Assembly: GCA_032718475.1 (NCBI GenBank)
Contig: JAUCBJ010007700.1
Location: 51,063 to 115,062, forward strand
Length of the DNA: 64,000 nt
Reading direction: 5' to 3'
Origin: Nemertoderma westbladi
Taxonomy: Eukaryota > Xenacoelomorpha > Nemertodermatida > Nemertodermatidae
The position numbers and the translations under genes were made by a program. Position 1 is the stretch's first letter; every line of letters begins with the position of its first letter. Positions 55,005-64,000 of this stretch are shown here, in pieces. The notes under the pieces are model-generated. The model did no database searches. It saw nothing but the letters and a program-made list of their open reading frames with translations, and was not told the origin of the DNA.

Positions 55005-56454
55005 ATGACGGAATTGATAGAAGATGACCTTGGTATCAAGGAGCGATAGACTCTACCTTTACAAGCGTTTGTGGATAGCTTGATACGCGGTGAAGCCGAT
55101 CCGACTATTACGGAGGACGATGGTCGTTATATCGAACCGCCGATGTCCCAGGAACAACTTACGCGTGAATTGGACTATAGAAAATTCACCGCTCGCTATA
55201 CGAATCGTAATGGTACGTATATGGACTTCTTAACTACCGGCCATCCTACCGATTTACATGATACGGACGATGTATACACCGAAAGGGAAATGGTTCTATT
55301 TAAATATCATACCCAGCGGAGTCGTAACGATAAACCGAGAATAGATCACGAAAATTATATTCGTAACAGACTGGGAAGACGAACCCATATGTTTAGAATC
55401 CGAAGAGATTCAGCCCCCCACGTCTCGGAGTAGCGATAGCGACTACCTATTGGAATGGTATCAAGGTCCCCAGTGTCTTACTGCGTATGATTATCGCCAT
55501 GCCAATTATGTTTCTAGACAACGTTGTCGGCTGTGCGCATCGAGAGACCATATTACGTCTATGGACACCAACGATCTCTGTTCCTATTTCCACGAGCAAC
55601 CGTCGATGGAAATCTATTGTGCATATTGTCGGCTTAATAATTTGCACATTTTTGCTGTCTGCCCCCAATTTATGACTCAATGCCATCATTGTCAATTAAA
55701 AGGACACGCCAGCTTTGATTGTCCCTTTAACCATGATTTAGAGAGCGTAGATGAAATGATTGTACTACGTTATATCAGAGCTTGGGAAGCGAACGCTGAT
55801 TTACATTGTGATTCACGACATCGCTATTATCCTGGACGCGCTTACGAAGGAGTTTATGCGTTCCATCCTTATTTGTTTGCCTCCGTCGAGCAGAAATCGC
55901 GCCTATCAAGTTATGAACTATTGAAGCGCGTTGGAGAATGTATTTCAACCAAATATGTACGCAAATTTCTCAGGAGCATTAACCCGAGTGACATCCATTC
56001 TTACAACTTAATAAACTTTATCCGTCAAGACCCTGCCTATGGAGACTTATTCGTCAACTCACACCCTGAGTTACAAGAAGTATATCGACGGCCTTACGAG
56101 TACCGAGCCCGCGAACGCGAGTTGGAAAGGACCATTAAACCAAGGAAGTTTCTAACTACTTATGGTCCACCCACGGCCCTCGTTCAGACCACTCGTAAAG
56201 GACCCGTAAGAGCGGCTGTCTTGAAACGAGCTCTCAAAGCCGTTAGACCCCTCTCCCCGGACGTTGATGTCAATCAACCCGGTACTTCGACCGGCGGATA
56301 TACCGATCGCAATCCCATACCTTCTGATGCAATCATATTGCACCCTTCACCCAGGAGTTATAGCCCTCCTCGTAAAGTGGCTCGCCCCAAAGAGAAAAAG
56401 ACTCTTGCTAGCTTTAAAAAACTGCGTAAACGCCGTCCGCGCAAGAAAGACTAA
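55005..56454 (+). pseudogene. accessory zinc-knuckle ORF in the envelope position
   Basis: From ATG 55005 the frame meets TAG at 55047, then runs open to 55433. A run of six C (55414-55419) marks a shift to the frame that stays open to 56454. The first part is acidic and polar (residues about 1-140). The second has three Cys/His units: CRLCASRDH with a later Cys, CAYCRLNNLHIFAVC, and a canonical CX2CX4HX4C knuckle CHHCQLKGHASFDC. A mixed region follows, then a basic tail (SPPRKVARPKEKK, RKRRPRKKD) resembling a nuclear localisation/nucleic-acid-binding tail. It looks like a second nucleocapsid-type protein, not an envelope: no signal peptide or membrane segment. Function unknown. Possibly an accessory gene of this BEL lineage. 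Confidence 0.7.
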
Positions 56455-56532
56455 CTGTTTAGAGTATTTTTATATTTTAGAAACTGTGATTTTGTATATT
56501 TTATAGACTTAAATCCCATTTTCTGGGAGCGG

Positions 56533-57747
56533 TGTAAAAGCTTCTGTGGGATATAACTGGCCCCTTTTGCTTCGCAATCCAGTTTCCCCCCAGGCGCTGG
56601 AATACTCTAAAAAGGTTCTCTAACTGTATATATATTCCCCTCGCCCGCAAGGTACCGTTACAGGTGTTTTAACGGACATAAAAGTAATTCTGCTATATAC
56701 GTGTTTTGGCGGACATGGTAAGGCAAAAAACCTGTAATGCACCAACTACCTTTCACAGCTTAGCCGTGATGATTCATATTACGACATCTAACAGCTGGTT
56801 GCTGACATGGAAACAGCCATTGGACTCGTGGTTCTTTGTTTGGCTTGAGCCAATCAGAGCGATTTTTCCTGTCGACATGTAGCTTTTCAGCCGATCATAA
56901 GGAGAGTGTTCAGTCTTACTGTTTTTACTTGTTACTTTGTTGTTATTGCTGTCTAAGCCAGAAACACCGGCATTTTGGGAAGAACTCTAGTAAAACTGCT
57001 TAAATTATCGAAAGTATAAACTGTTACCTTAATTAATTAACTTAACAAATCTTAAAATATCTCAATAACTCACTATTAATCATATTGTTTGTACTGTTAT
57101 TTTACCGTCAGTTATTAATTGTACCTATTTGTTGATGGAAATATTGCTCTTTGGATAATACGGATAAATCACCCAAATTCCCAATTTTCTTGATACACTA
57201 CAGGTTAGAGAGATATTAATGTGGTGTGTATTGAATCCAATGTTATTTAGCAGACCCTACGTGAGTCAATTGCTGCTCTCTTTATGTGTGATCAAATATA
57301 CTGACTGTCGGCAGAATAGTGTGTATGATTGTGAATGGTAACAAAGTATTTCCTAAAGAATACGCTTTATACTTCAATCATAAGCAGTATCGTTGCGTTT
57401 AGTATAAGTCTTAGTTCTGTTTAAATAGATAAAGCGCCACGTCCTAAAGGAACTGTTAATATTTCCCGAAAGCCAATAATATCTGTCAGAGATTAATTAT
57501 TAACGATCTATCGAATAATACAGTAGGTATACACTGCAACCTTACACTGCAATAATAAAATTTAAGCATCCGAATTCAGTCTCCCGGGTGTAGATCCATC
57601 GGGTGAATGATCGCGCATGGGCTGACTTCGGCTAGTGTTTTGCGTATTAGCATAAAATATTGTCATATGCTAAAGTGGTTTTAATTAACTAAAAGACATA
57701 TAAATTTTGGCAGGTTAAACTGCTAAAGGTCTTCAAAAGCGCGAACA
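56533..57747 (+). repeat. 3' LTR (1215 bp)
   Basis: Identical to the 5' LTR except for two substitutions and a 27-bp deletion after GGTTAGAGAGA. Followed at once by the GTACT target copy. Confidence 0.96.
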
Positions 57748-58052
57748 GTACTACATATATTATATAGGCCTACTTAATTTTCTAAAATTTGATTGACTGT
57801 ATAAAATTCAAAATAATTTTTTAAGTAAATTTCATTTTTACTTTATTAAGACGTGTAAAAAATAAAAATAACTAGGATAAAGTAGAAATGATTAAAATCA
57901 CGTTCCGAAACTAATATAGACCTATATGGTTGCACCGCGTCAACCATTTCTATGTAAATAGGGTATAAATAATTAATATACAAATAAGGTAAACTGAAGG
58001 CTATAGGCCTATACTGATTATCGACATTTTGAAATTTGGGTCCGCATGTCAC

Positions 58053-58712
58053 ATGGATGTCGAGTTGGCGAAAATGCTATTGCTTGCGGTTTCTATAGTT
58101 ACAGATAATTTCGACAATGTGTTAGCGGTTGCTTGCAATGACAAACACACAATGGTTACTTACAAGTCAGCCCGCCCCGATGTGTTCCCGGATTCGGATT
58201 GGTACGAGGAACACCCAGGTGAAATTGAAACGGGTTGTTCCGCCTGCAGGCTGGTATTCCTGCAATTACCAGGAATAATGCATATTAACAGCGTGTCCAC
58301 CAAAGCTTTGTTGTACAGCAGGAGAGAAAGATGCTGGGTAGATGAGTGCGTGCCTATTGTCAATGAAGACGTTTGCAAGAAGGAATATAGCGATAACTTT
58401 CGCATAGATGGAGAAGCTTTCTCTGCTGACCTGTCACATCCAAGTTGCCAGTCTGTGTGTTGCAACGGAACAGAAGTCTGCAGCAAAGTAGGAGACTTGG
58501 TGTGGGAACACGACTACCTGTACCCCAATGGAACTGTGGATTGGAGCGATCCCTTGTTTGATCCGGTTGCCACAACAACAGTTTCGGTTACCACAGAGAC
58601 AGAGGCACCAACAACAACGGTTGAGGCAACGACGTCTAGTTTGGCGGATCACCCCATTGGGGCGGTTGTTTCAGTTCTGATGGTAGCAACCATTCAAATT
58701 AACTTCATATAA
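58053..58712 (+). CDS. secreted Cys-rich, probably GPI-anchored protein (Ly6/uPAR-like?)
   Basis: Single-exon ORF of 219 residues from the ATG in CACATGGATGTC. The N-terminus has a hydrophobic signal-like stretch (KMLLLAVSIV) ending near residue 25-28. The mature part has about ten cysteines, the last cluster reading CQSVCCNGTEVC, similar to the CC-x(4)-C end of Ly6/uPAR three-finger domains, although the usual final CN is absent. A Thr-rich stalk (TTTVSVTTETEAPTTTVEATTS) leads to a C-terminal hydrophobic tail (GAVVSVLMVATI), the layout of a GPI signal. A cell-surface role is inferred; ligand unknown. It sits 300 bases right of the BEL insertion. AATAAA at 58990. Confidence 0.7.
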   Translation: MDVELAKMLLLAVSIVTDNFDNVLAVACNDKHTMVTYKSARPDVFPDSDWYEEHPGEIETGCSACRLVFLQLPGIMHINSVSTKALLYSRRERCWVDECVPIVNEDVCKKEYSDNFRIDGEAFSADLSHPSCQSVCCNGTEVCSKVGDLVWEHDYLYPNGTVDWSDPLFDPVATTTVSVTTETEAPTTTVEATTSSLADHPIGAVVSVLMVATIQINFI

Positions 58713-58989
58713 ATTCCCCTTAATTTGTGGTGTTTGGGTCGCCTTTTAAAGTGAATATTTTACAAACTATAACCAATTCACACAGCATTATTGTTATTCT
58801 CTGATCAACGTGACCTTAGCTGAGAACTAATTTTTATACAATAATTTACATTTAGATCACCTTTGTGTCTGTGACACAGTTAGGGCTCGAATCTGCCTTT
58901 TACATTCTTCTTAAAAGGTCCCAATATGAGCTCCACGCTTCTCCACATTACTTGTGCTGTTTCAGAAGAAGATAATCAAATAATGTTAA

Positions 58990-58995
58990 AATAAA
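58990..58995 (+). terminator. candidate polyadenylation signal for the Cys-rich gene
   Basis: AATAAA 278 bases after the stop codon; position is reasonable, use unproven. Confidence 0.4.
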
Positions 58996-59393
58996 AATTT
59001 CACCCATAAAATTTACATCCGAAGTATATGGAATTGCAATGTCTTCTTTTAGTTTATTGTTTTGGTTACAAGGCCGCCACAATTGTCACCTATGTCGTAA
59101 AATTTGGTTTGCTGTTTTGAAATGAGTCCTTCTCGTTTTATTTTACCGGTGATAGTATTTTTTCGATTCTCAAAAAATAAAAAACACTCTTTTGGATCTC
59201 CACACAAAGAGACATTCGAACAGTTATATATAATATATTTTACCCGTCTAAACTTTAATTAACCTAACCGATCATTTTATAGTTTTTTTGCACTAGAAAA
59301 ACAATAATCTTTTTCCCGGGAGCATAACACAGTAACAGTTTATCAGTTCAAGGAACGGTTTATAAGTTTGTAATTCTGACTGGGAACCATGTC

Positions 59394-60165
59394 TTGAAGT
59401 CTGATGACGCATTAACCTTGCTTAAGCTGTTTTTTAAGATATATTTTATATATATTAATACTGTAGCACCAATAATTCATCAACCCACTGCACCCTGGAT
59501 GACATCTCGTATTCTTACTTTTATCAGGGAAACAGAGATAACTATTTGTATAAATATTTGTACACCGTTTTTTAGCTGATTATAATAATTACTGCAAGTA
59601 TAGAAACCTTGTCCAATGGGAAATAATAAAATCGAAATCTGAATATTTGTACAACAAAATAAGTGAGAATAAAGATAATCCTAAAAGTCTATGGTCTACC
59701 CTAAAATCTTTAGGTTATAAAAACCTTAAATCTAAATCGAATGTTGTTCTGCAAGATAACGGTGAGCTAGTTCATGATCCTACTCTAGTTAAGTAAACAC
59801 ATTTCCTTGCAAAGTAACCAATCACACTGGTCTACAGCCTGCCATAAGTTGTAAGTTAAAAAGATGGAACATGATGGGATATAATGGGTCGACCCGGGTC
59901 GTAACTTACGACTTATGACATACGATTTGCCAGGCCAGTGGAGCCGCTCCCATTGAAACCAAATGCGTTCCATAATATATATCGATTTATGACGTACACT
60001 GTACGAGTTACGATATACGACATACCAGGGGAGCATAGATCTCAGACATACAGAATTCAGAAAAGTTATTTTTAAAACCCGTTTCTGAGGATTTCGTTTT
60101 CAAACATTTACTTAGCTTACGGCTTCAAAAAGTACCGGTCTAGACATAATACCGGCCCGTTTTAT
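59394..60165 (+). mobile_element. relic of a CR1/Jockey-like LINE (family B)
   Basis: Conceptual translation in shifting frames gives PWMTSRILTFIRE, then NNYCKYRNLVQWEIIKSKSEY, NPKSLWSTLKSLGYKNL, DNGELVHDPTLV and a TLVYSLP-like piece. After about 200 unrelated bases come KPVSEDFVFKHLLSL and a TGLDxIPARFLK-like piece. This is the endonuclease-RT linker and RT start of CR1/Jockey-type LINEs. Stops and frameshifts make it dead. The interrupting ~200 bp (about 59845-60050) contains CATAAGTTGTAAGTT and the near-complement AACTTACGACTTATG, a hairpin MITE-like insert. Confidence 0.65.
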
Positions 60166-60717
60166 TAAAAATAAAAAAAAAAGGGGAGGGGTCACTAATT
60201 GACTATAATTTGTCATCTCCATATTTACATTTTATCCCAATTTATTGATGTTTTACAGACATTTTCTTTTATTTTATTAATTCAATTTTGCCTCTACAAT
60301 GAACTCAATTCAGGGCACGGCTAGCAGCGCCCCGACAGTCTTTAATTAGCTAAAAGGTATGTCATTATAATAGAATAAAAGATACAAAACATAATTAATA
60401 TATCACGTGATTTGAGATTGCAAACACGGGAGGATTGGAAATTAAATATCGTTTTTTTTTCGGAATCAGTGAACCCCCAGTGAATCAGAGGATATTTAAT
60501 AATGCAGGTGGTGGGATTTTACGGCTTTATTAATAAAATGCAAAACACGTTTAAGAATAATAATTAACTTTTTTTAACATTATTATTCGGAGCCCGTGAT
60601 GGTGTAATGCATCTCCGGATTCCCAAGAATACAAGCATATCGATAGCATCGGAGATTTGGCAACTAGTTGGGCTGACAGAGGTGAGGGACTATACATCAC
60701 TCGAGAGACCTGAGAAT
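60166..60717. other. intergenic, no gene seen
   Basis: AT-rich spacer before the minisatellite. Includes an A-rich run near 60165-60182 and a T run near 60450. Confidence 0.4.
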
Positions 60718-61608
60718 CTACATCTCGTGGGAGACCTGAGAGAGTTTACATCTCGTGGGAGACCTGAGAGAGTGTACATCACGTGGGAGACCTGAGAGAG
60801 TGTACATCTCGTGGGAGACCTGAGAGAGTGTACATCTCGTGGGGGACTTGAGAGAGTGTACATCTCGTGGGAGACCTGAGAGAGTGTACATCTCGTGGAA
60901 GACCTGAGAGAGTGTACATCACGTGGGAGACCTGAGAGAGTGTACATCTCGTGGGAGACCTGAGAGAGTGTACATCTCGTGGGGGACTTGAGAGAGTGTA
61001 CATCTCGTGGGAGACCTGAGAGAGTGTACATCTCGTGGGGGACTTGAGAGAGTGTACATCTCGTGGGAGACCTGAGAGAATGTACATCTCGTGGGAGACC
61101 TGAGAGAGTGTACATCTCGTGGGAGACCTGAGAGAGTTTACATCTCGTGGGAGACCTGAGAGAGTGTACATCTCGTGGAAGACCTGGAGTGTACATCACT
61201 TGAGAGACCTGAGAGAGTGTACATCTCCCGGGAGACCTGAGAGAGTGTACATCTCGTGGGAGACCTGAGAGAGAGTACATCTCGTGGGAGACCTGAGAGA
61301 GTGTACATCTCGCGGGAGACCTGAGAGAGTTTACATCTTGTGGGAGACCTGAGAGAGTGTACATCTCGTGGGAGACCTGAGAGAGTTTACATCTCGTGGG
61401 AGACCTGAGAGAGTGTACATCTCGTGGAAGACCTGGAGTGTACATCACTTGAGAGACCTGAGAGAGTGTACATCTCCCGGGAGACCTGAGAGAGTGTACA
61501 TCTCGTGGGAGACCTGAGAGAGAGTACATCTCGTGGGAGACCTGAGAGAGTGTACATCTCGCGGGAGACCTGAGAGTGTACATCTCGTGGGAGACCTGAG
61601 GGGCATTA
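60718..61608. repeat. 26-bp minisatellite with ~249-bp higher-order repeat
   Basis: About 34 units of GTACATCTCGTGGGAGACCT + GAGAGA. Variants (GTGGAAGACCTGGAGTGTAC, CATCTCCCGGGAGACC, CATCACTTGAGAG) recur in the same order 249 bases apart (from 61175 and again from 61424), so a multi-unit block was duplicated. Minus-strand frames stay open through it; I do not treat these as genes. Confidence 0.96.
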
Positions 61609-61682
61609 CGCGCTAGGCGATTACGCCCGAGGGGGCGTATTCTACAGGGGGGCAATTTCGACTGGGACACCGGTATGCCTGT

Positions 61683-61905
61683 CTGCCTGAGGTGCGAGCC
61701 ACGAAGTGAGCGAAGCCTTATCATATGGGTACCATTAACGAGTTGTCTGTGGTCGTCGTCATCTGTCGTCCTCTCTGTCGTAATTTTTTGATCGCTAATA
61801 ACTCGGTTATTCCTTGATGAAATTAAACGAAACTTGGTATGTATGTAGTCCGGCTAAAGTTTAGAAAGAATCTCAAGTTTGGTCAAAAACGAACGAACGC
61901 AACGA
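61683..61905 (+). repeat. interspersed repeat family R2, copy 2
   Basis: Plus-strand counterpart of 2475-2665: GCGAGCCACGAAGTGAGCGAAGC, GTTGTCTGTGGTCGTCGTC, AACTCGGTTATTCCTTGATG and ACGAACGAACGCAA in the same order. The first 18 bases also occur near 25707. Confidence 0.75.
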
Positions 61906-62074
61906 GTTTACAGTGGATCCGAGTATCGATCTGCCATAAATCAGCATTTACTCTCACAGTTTCGAGACTTTGCACAGTTATCATGGATACTAACTTTACA
62001 ACTTATCCATATGAGTTAATATGTATAGTCCAATGGCCCCTAATTACCTATGAGACCCACTTGTGAAACAGAGC

Positions 62075-62290
62075 ATCACCCTACAGAAACAACGTATTAG
62101 ATTTGCTGGTCACTGTTCGTCCTTCCTCTAGCGCCAACGCCAACAACATTCGCCCATTTCTCAATGATTCCGATACATGTTTAAAGAGTGTGGGCGAACT
62201 AGCACCTGGTTTGGCTGACATTAAAGTTTGGCGAGGTATTGTTTCGCGAAGTGGCAGTGCACACCGATCTTTTTATGTATTTATTTAATA
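62075..62290 (+). mobile_element. possible LINE 3' relic
   Basis: One frame gives LQKQRIRFAGHC, resembling the FAGHC motif of LINE C-termini, and another gives LADIKVWRGIVSR, resembling the following D..WR..V segment. Too short and broken to classify. Confidence 0.3.
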
Positions 62291-63059
62291 CTGTTTTCAG
62301 GATTATTGGTGTCTGGATATTTGGACAATTTATTAAGTTTATTTTGTGTGGCCTGTGATGCGTTACCAAATTTAGTTTTCAATAAATTATAATATGTAGA
62401 TGAAATGTAATACATCGACCCCGAATATTCCATAATAATAGAAAACAATACAATTAAATAAGACACCTATTTTTCGACTCACTAAAAATAATGACATTTA
62501 AAATATGAAATTTTCACTGAATCTGACGCCAAAATCACTGAAAGTAATCACCCACCACTAAATAATTCATTAATAACTATAACATATTGCAAATCCACTA
62601 AAAATAATTTATCGACGTTTAATTTAATTTATTCTCTAATTATAATCATTATTTTTACTAAAAAAATAATTACAATCACTAAAATGGTTAGGCTCGGTTC
62701 TTACTACCTTGATTGTCTTAACGGACTGTTTGATTTGTCGCGATAAGTTCCAAATGGTAGTAAGGCCTGCCTCTTCAAGTTCCACCGTGATACGTCACCA
62801 ATGATAGGTTAGGTTCCAGGAGCGTATTAGGTCCCGTAGCATAAAGGATTAGGTTTGTAAAGGAACAGGATACACATGTAGCTTTTGGGGAACCAAACCA
62901 ACAAACGAAAGTTAATGGGCAGGTCAGTAAATCGGAAAAGAGTTAGTTTCAGTTCAGACTGTAAGTATAAACTCAATAACAAATAATGATTATTTTTAGA
63001 ATAATAATATTTAGTGAATAAATTATTATCTAATTAGGTGGATACTAATTAATATAGAA

Positions 63060-63225
63060 TGATAATATAATTATTGATGTAATATTATGGTTTTGTTCAG
63101 AAGTGGAAAAAAATGAGAAAGCGCGTCACCGGGGGTTGAACCAGCGCTATACGTACGTTTCAGCCTATCAGGCCTCATCAGTAGGGAAAACCAGTTCAGC
63201 CACTTGTCCCTGACATTCACTATCC
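63060..63225 (-). mobile_element. tRNA-derived SINE, family 1, copy 2
   Basis: The minus strand reads GTGGCTGAACTGGTT, GCTGAAACGTACGTATAGCG, GGTTCAACCCCCGG and a body with CACTTCTGAACAAAACCATA. It matches 25798-25940 over head and body. Confidence 0.8.
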
Positions 63226-63613
63226 CACCTAATCCACTTCTATTGAACAGGCAGTCTTAAGTTGCATATCCTATCTCTCAACTCCAATTTATTTATTTCA
63301 TATAATTATTAACACACATTCCGCGTATAAAGAAATCTCCCGTAGCTCCTACACTGTGTGTTTATGCACTGTGACGCGCTCTCGCTTGTTACACCAAATT
63401 ACGTTTCAGATCTCTGGGGAATACCGTATTATTCCTGTTTGGATGCCTCCGTCCTGTACTGTATACAGCTGTACTGGTGGTATTTATAATATAATCTCAC
63501 TGCTCTGGTAGGAACATCCCACGATCAATCCTATACTCATCGCGATTCTTGACGCGATGGTTTTTGAATAAGTTATAAATCCGATGGTAATTAACTTTTT
63601 TTTCACTCCCCAG
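63226..63613 (+). other. presumed NUMB intron
   Basis: No earlier NUMB exon (PTB start, VKYLG-type wording) was recognised here or further left. A T-rich tract ending CACTCCCCAG precedes the exon. Confidence 0.5.
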
Positions 63614-63826
63614 AATGGTAAGAAAAAGTCCCGCGCTATGCTGTGGGTCTCCTCGGATTCGTTGCGAGTTGTCGACGAGGACAAGCAACTCATCGTGGAT
63701 CAGACCATCGAGAAGGTCTCCTTCTGCGCCCCGGATCGCAACATGGATCGCGGATTCAGTTACATCTGTCGCGATGGGTCCACCCGTCGGTGGTTGTGTC
63801 ACGGGTTCATTGCTGTCAAGGATTCC
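63614..63826 (+). CDS. NUMB: internal exon of NUMB/NUMB-like (PTB domain)
   Basis: An exon of 213 bp (71 codons, phase 0 at both ends), bounded by the acceptor CACTCCCCAG and the donor GTGAGT. It encodes [20 protein letters not shown].. ..[18 protein letters not shown].. [23 protein letters not shown], the middle of the NUMB phosphotyrosine-binding domain (strands before the C-terminal helix). NUMB is a membrane-associated endocytic adaptor and cell-fate determinant that antagonises Notch. The match to animal NUMB is strong. The following exon (C-terminal PTB helix) must lie right of the window. The next ~170 bases appear intronic. Confidence 0.95.
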
Positions 63827-64000
63827 GTGAGTCTCAGTCCCTCTAGTATAATACGGTTCACTTTGTGTTGTTTTTAAAAAAAAAAAGAATCTTCAATCTA
63901 TATAATTAAAAAATATAATTGTCTCTGGACCCCCAAAGTTCCGCAATACAACCTAAACCTTCCTGCGGCGATCGCTCCTTTTCCTTCGCCGCTTTGACTG

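Larger units (their letters stand above)
45388..57747 (+). mobile_element. BEL/Pao LTR retrotransposon, non-autonomous, 12.36 kb
   Basis: Complete LTR-to-LTR element flanked by the 5-bp duplication GTACT (45383-45387 and 57748-57752), the length usual for BEL/Pao. LTRs begin TGTAAAAG and end GCGAACA. The interior carries a 2.2-kb leader, a long Gag with a DUF1759-type region and zinc knuckles, a protease, then the end of the RNase H/connection region without RT or integrase, a 1.6-kb non-coding stretch and an extra zinc-knuckle ORF. A purine-rich CTGGGAGCGG sits directly before the 3' LTR as the expected polypurine tract. LTR similarity says the insertion is recent, while the coding lesions say it cannot supply its own RT or integrase. 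Confidence 0.93.

Noticed and set aside
55414-55433. Programmed frameshift at the six-C run of the accessory ORF
   Set aside because: Possible, but a homopolymer indel plus the upstream TAG at 55047 favours decay; kept only as an open question.
53380-56530. Nested second LTR element inside the BEL element
   Set aside because: I found no second pair of long direct repeats or target duplication here, and the purine-rich tract next to the 3' LTR fits the outer element.
60690-61724. 344-codon minus-strand ORF (VSHEMYTLSGLPRDVH repeats) as a gene
   Set aside because: It is the translation of the 26-bp minisatellite. 26 is not a multiple of three, so frames cycle, as expected of non-coding satellite.

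Overview
This is animal (metazoan) nuclear DNA, most likely from an invertebrate. Evidence: a NUMB PTB-domain exon with GT-AG borders, MOB4/phocein and SMYD4 orthologues, a BEL/Pao LTR retrotransposon (a metazoan-restricted group), LINEs, tRNA-derived SINEs, AATAAA signals and AT-rich intergenic DNA full of satellites and mononucleotide G/C runs. I do not commit to a phylum. Four apparent host coding genes are single long ORFs without introns (SR-like protein, SMYD4-like, MOB4, and a Cys-rich GPI-type protein); only the NUMB exon shows splicing.

Layout. 0-8 kb: a TA-flanked TIR element (41-1809) carrying a LINE 3' end, a 1.5 kb low-complexity array (2.7-4.2 kb) and a hAT-type MITE with a perfect 8-bp target duplication (5862-6784). 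8.1-12.9 kb: a 1580-aa SR-rich protein with a 24-copy coding minisatellite. 16.8-19.0 kb: SMYD4-like methyltransferase. 19.6-25.2 kb: a nest of insertions. A dispersed repeat (R1) was entered by a 4.55 kb TIR element. That element carries an ORF made of 10-residue repeats, and the ORF was later split by a 5'-truncated LINE with an 11-bp target duplication. 27.9-28.6 kb: MOB4. 30.0-32.6 kb: a two-exon Mutator-like transposase with one frameshift. 33.7-35.6 kb: a second LINE copy and a second hAT-type MITE. 36-45 kb: satellites, SINEs, more R1 and a 2.3 kb TA-flanked element studded with the 14-mer GTAAAGTGCGGGAC.

45,388-57,747 is one complete LTR-to-LTR BEL/Pao element with a 5-bp target duplication (GTACT). 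Its LTRs differ by only about two substitutions and one 27-bp deletion, yet its pol is broken: RT, most of RNase H and integrase are missing. It also carries an extra ORF with zinc knuckles and a basic tail in the envelope position. This is best explained as a young non-autonomous family mobilised in trans. 58.0-58.7 kb: a small secreted Cys-rich, probably GPI-anchored protein. 59-63 kb: LINE relics, a 26-bp minisatellite with higher-order structure, and a SINE. 63.6 kb: the NUMB exon.

The host genes do not form a visible pathway. What organises the window is transposon biology: several insertion events can be read exactly because target duplications, and in two cases uninterrupted paralogous copies of the target, are present in the same window.
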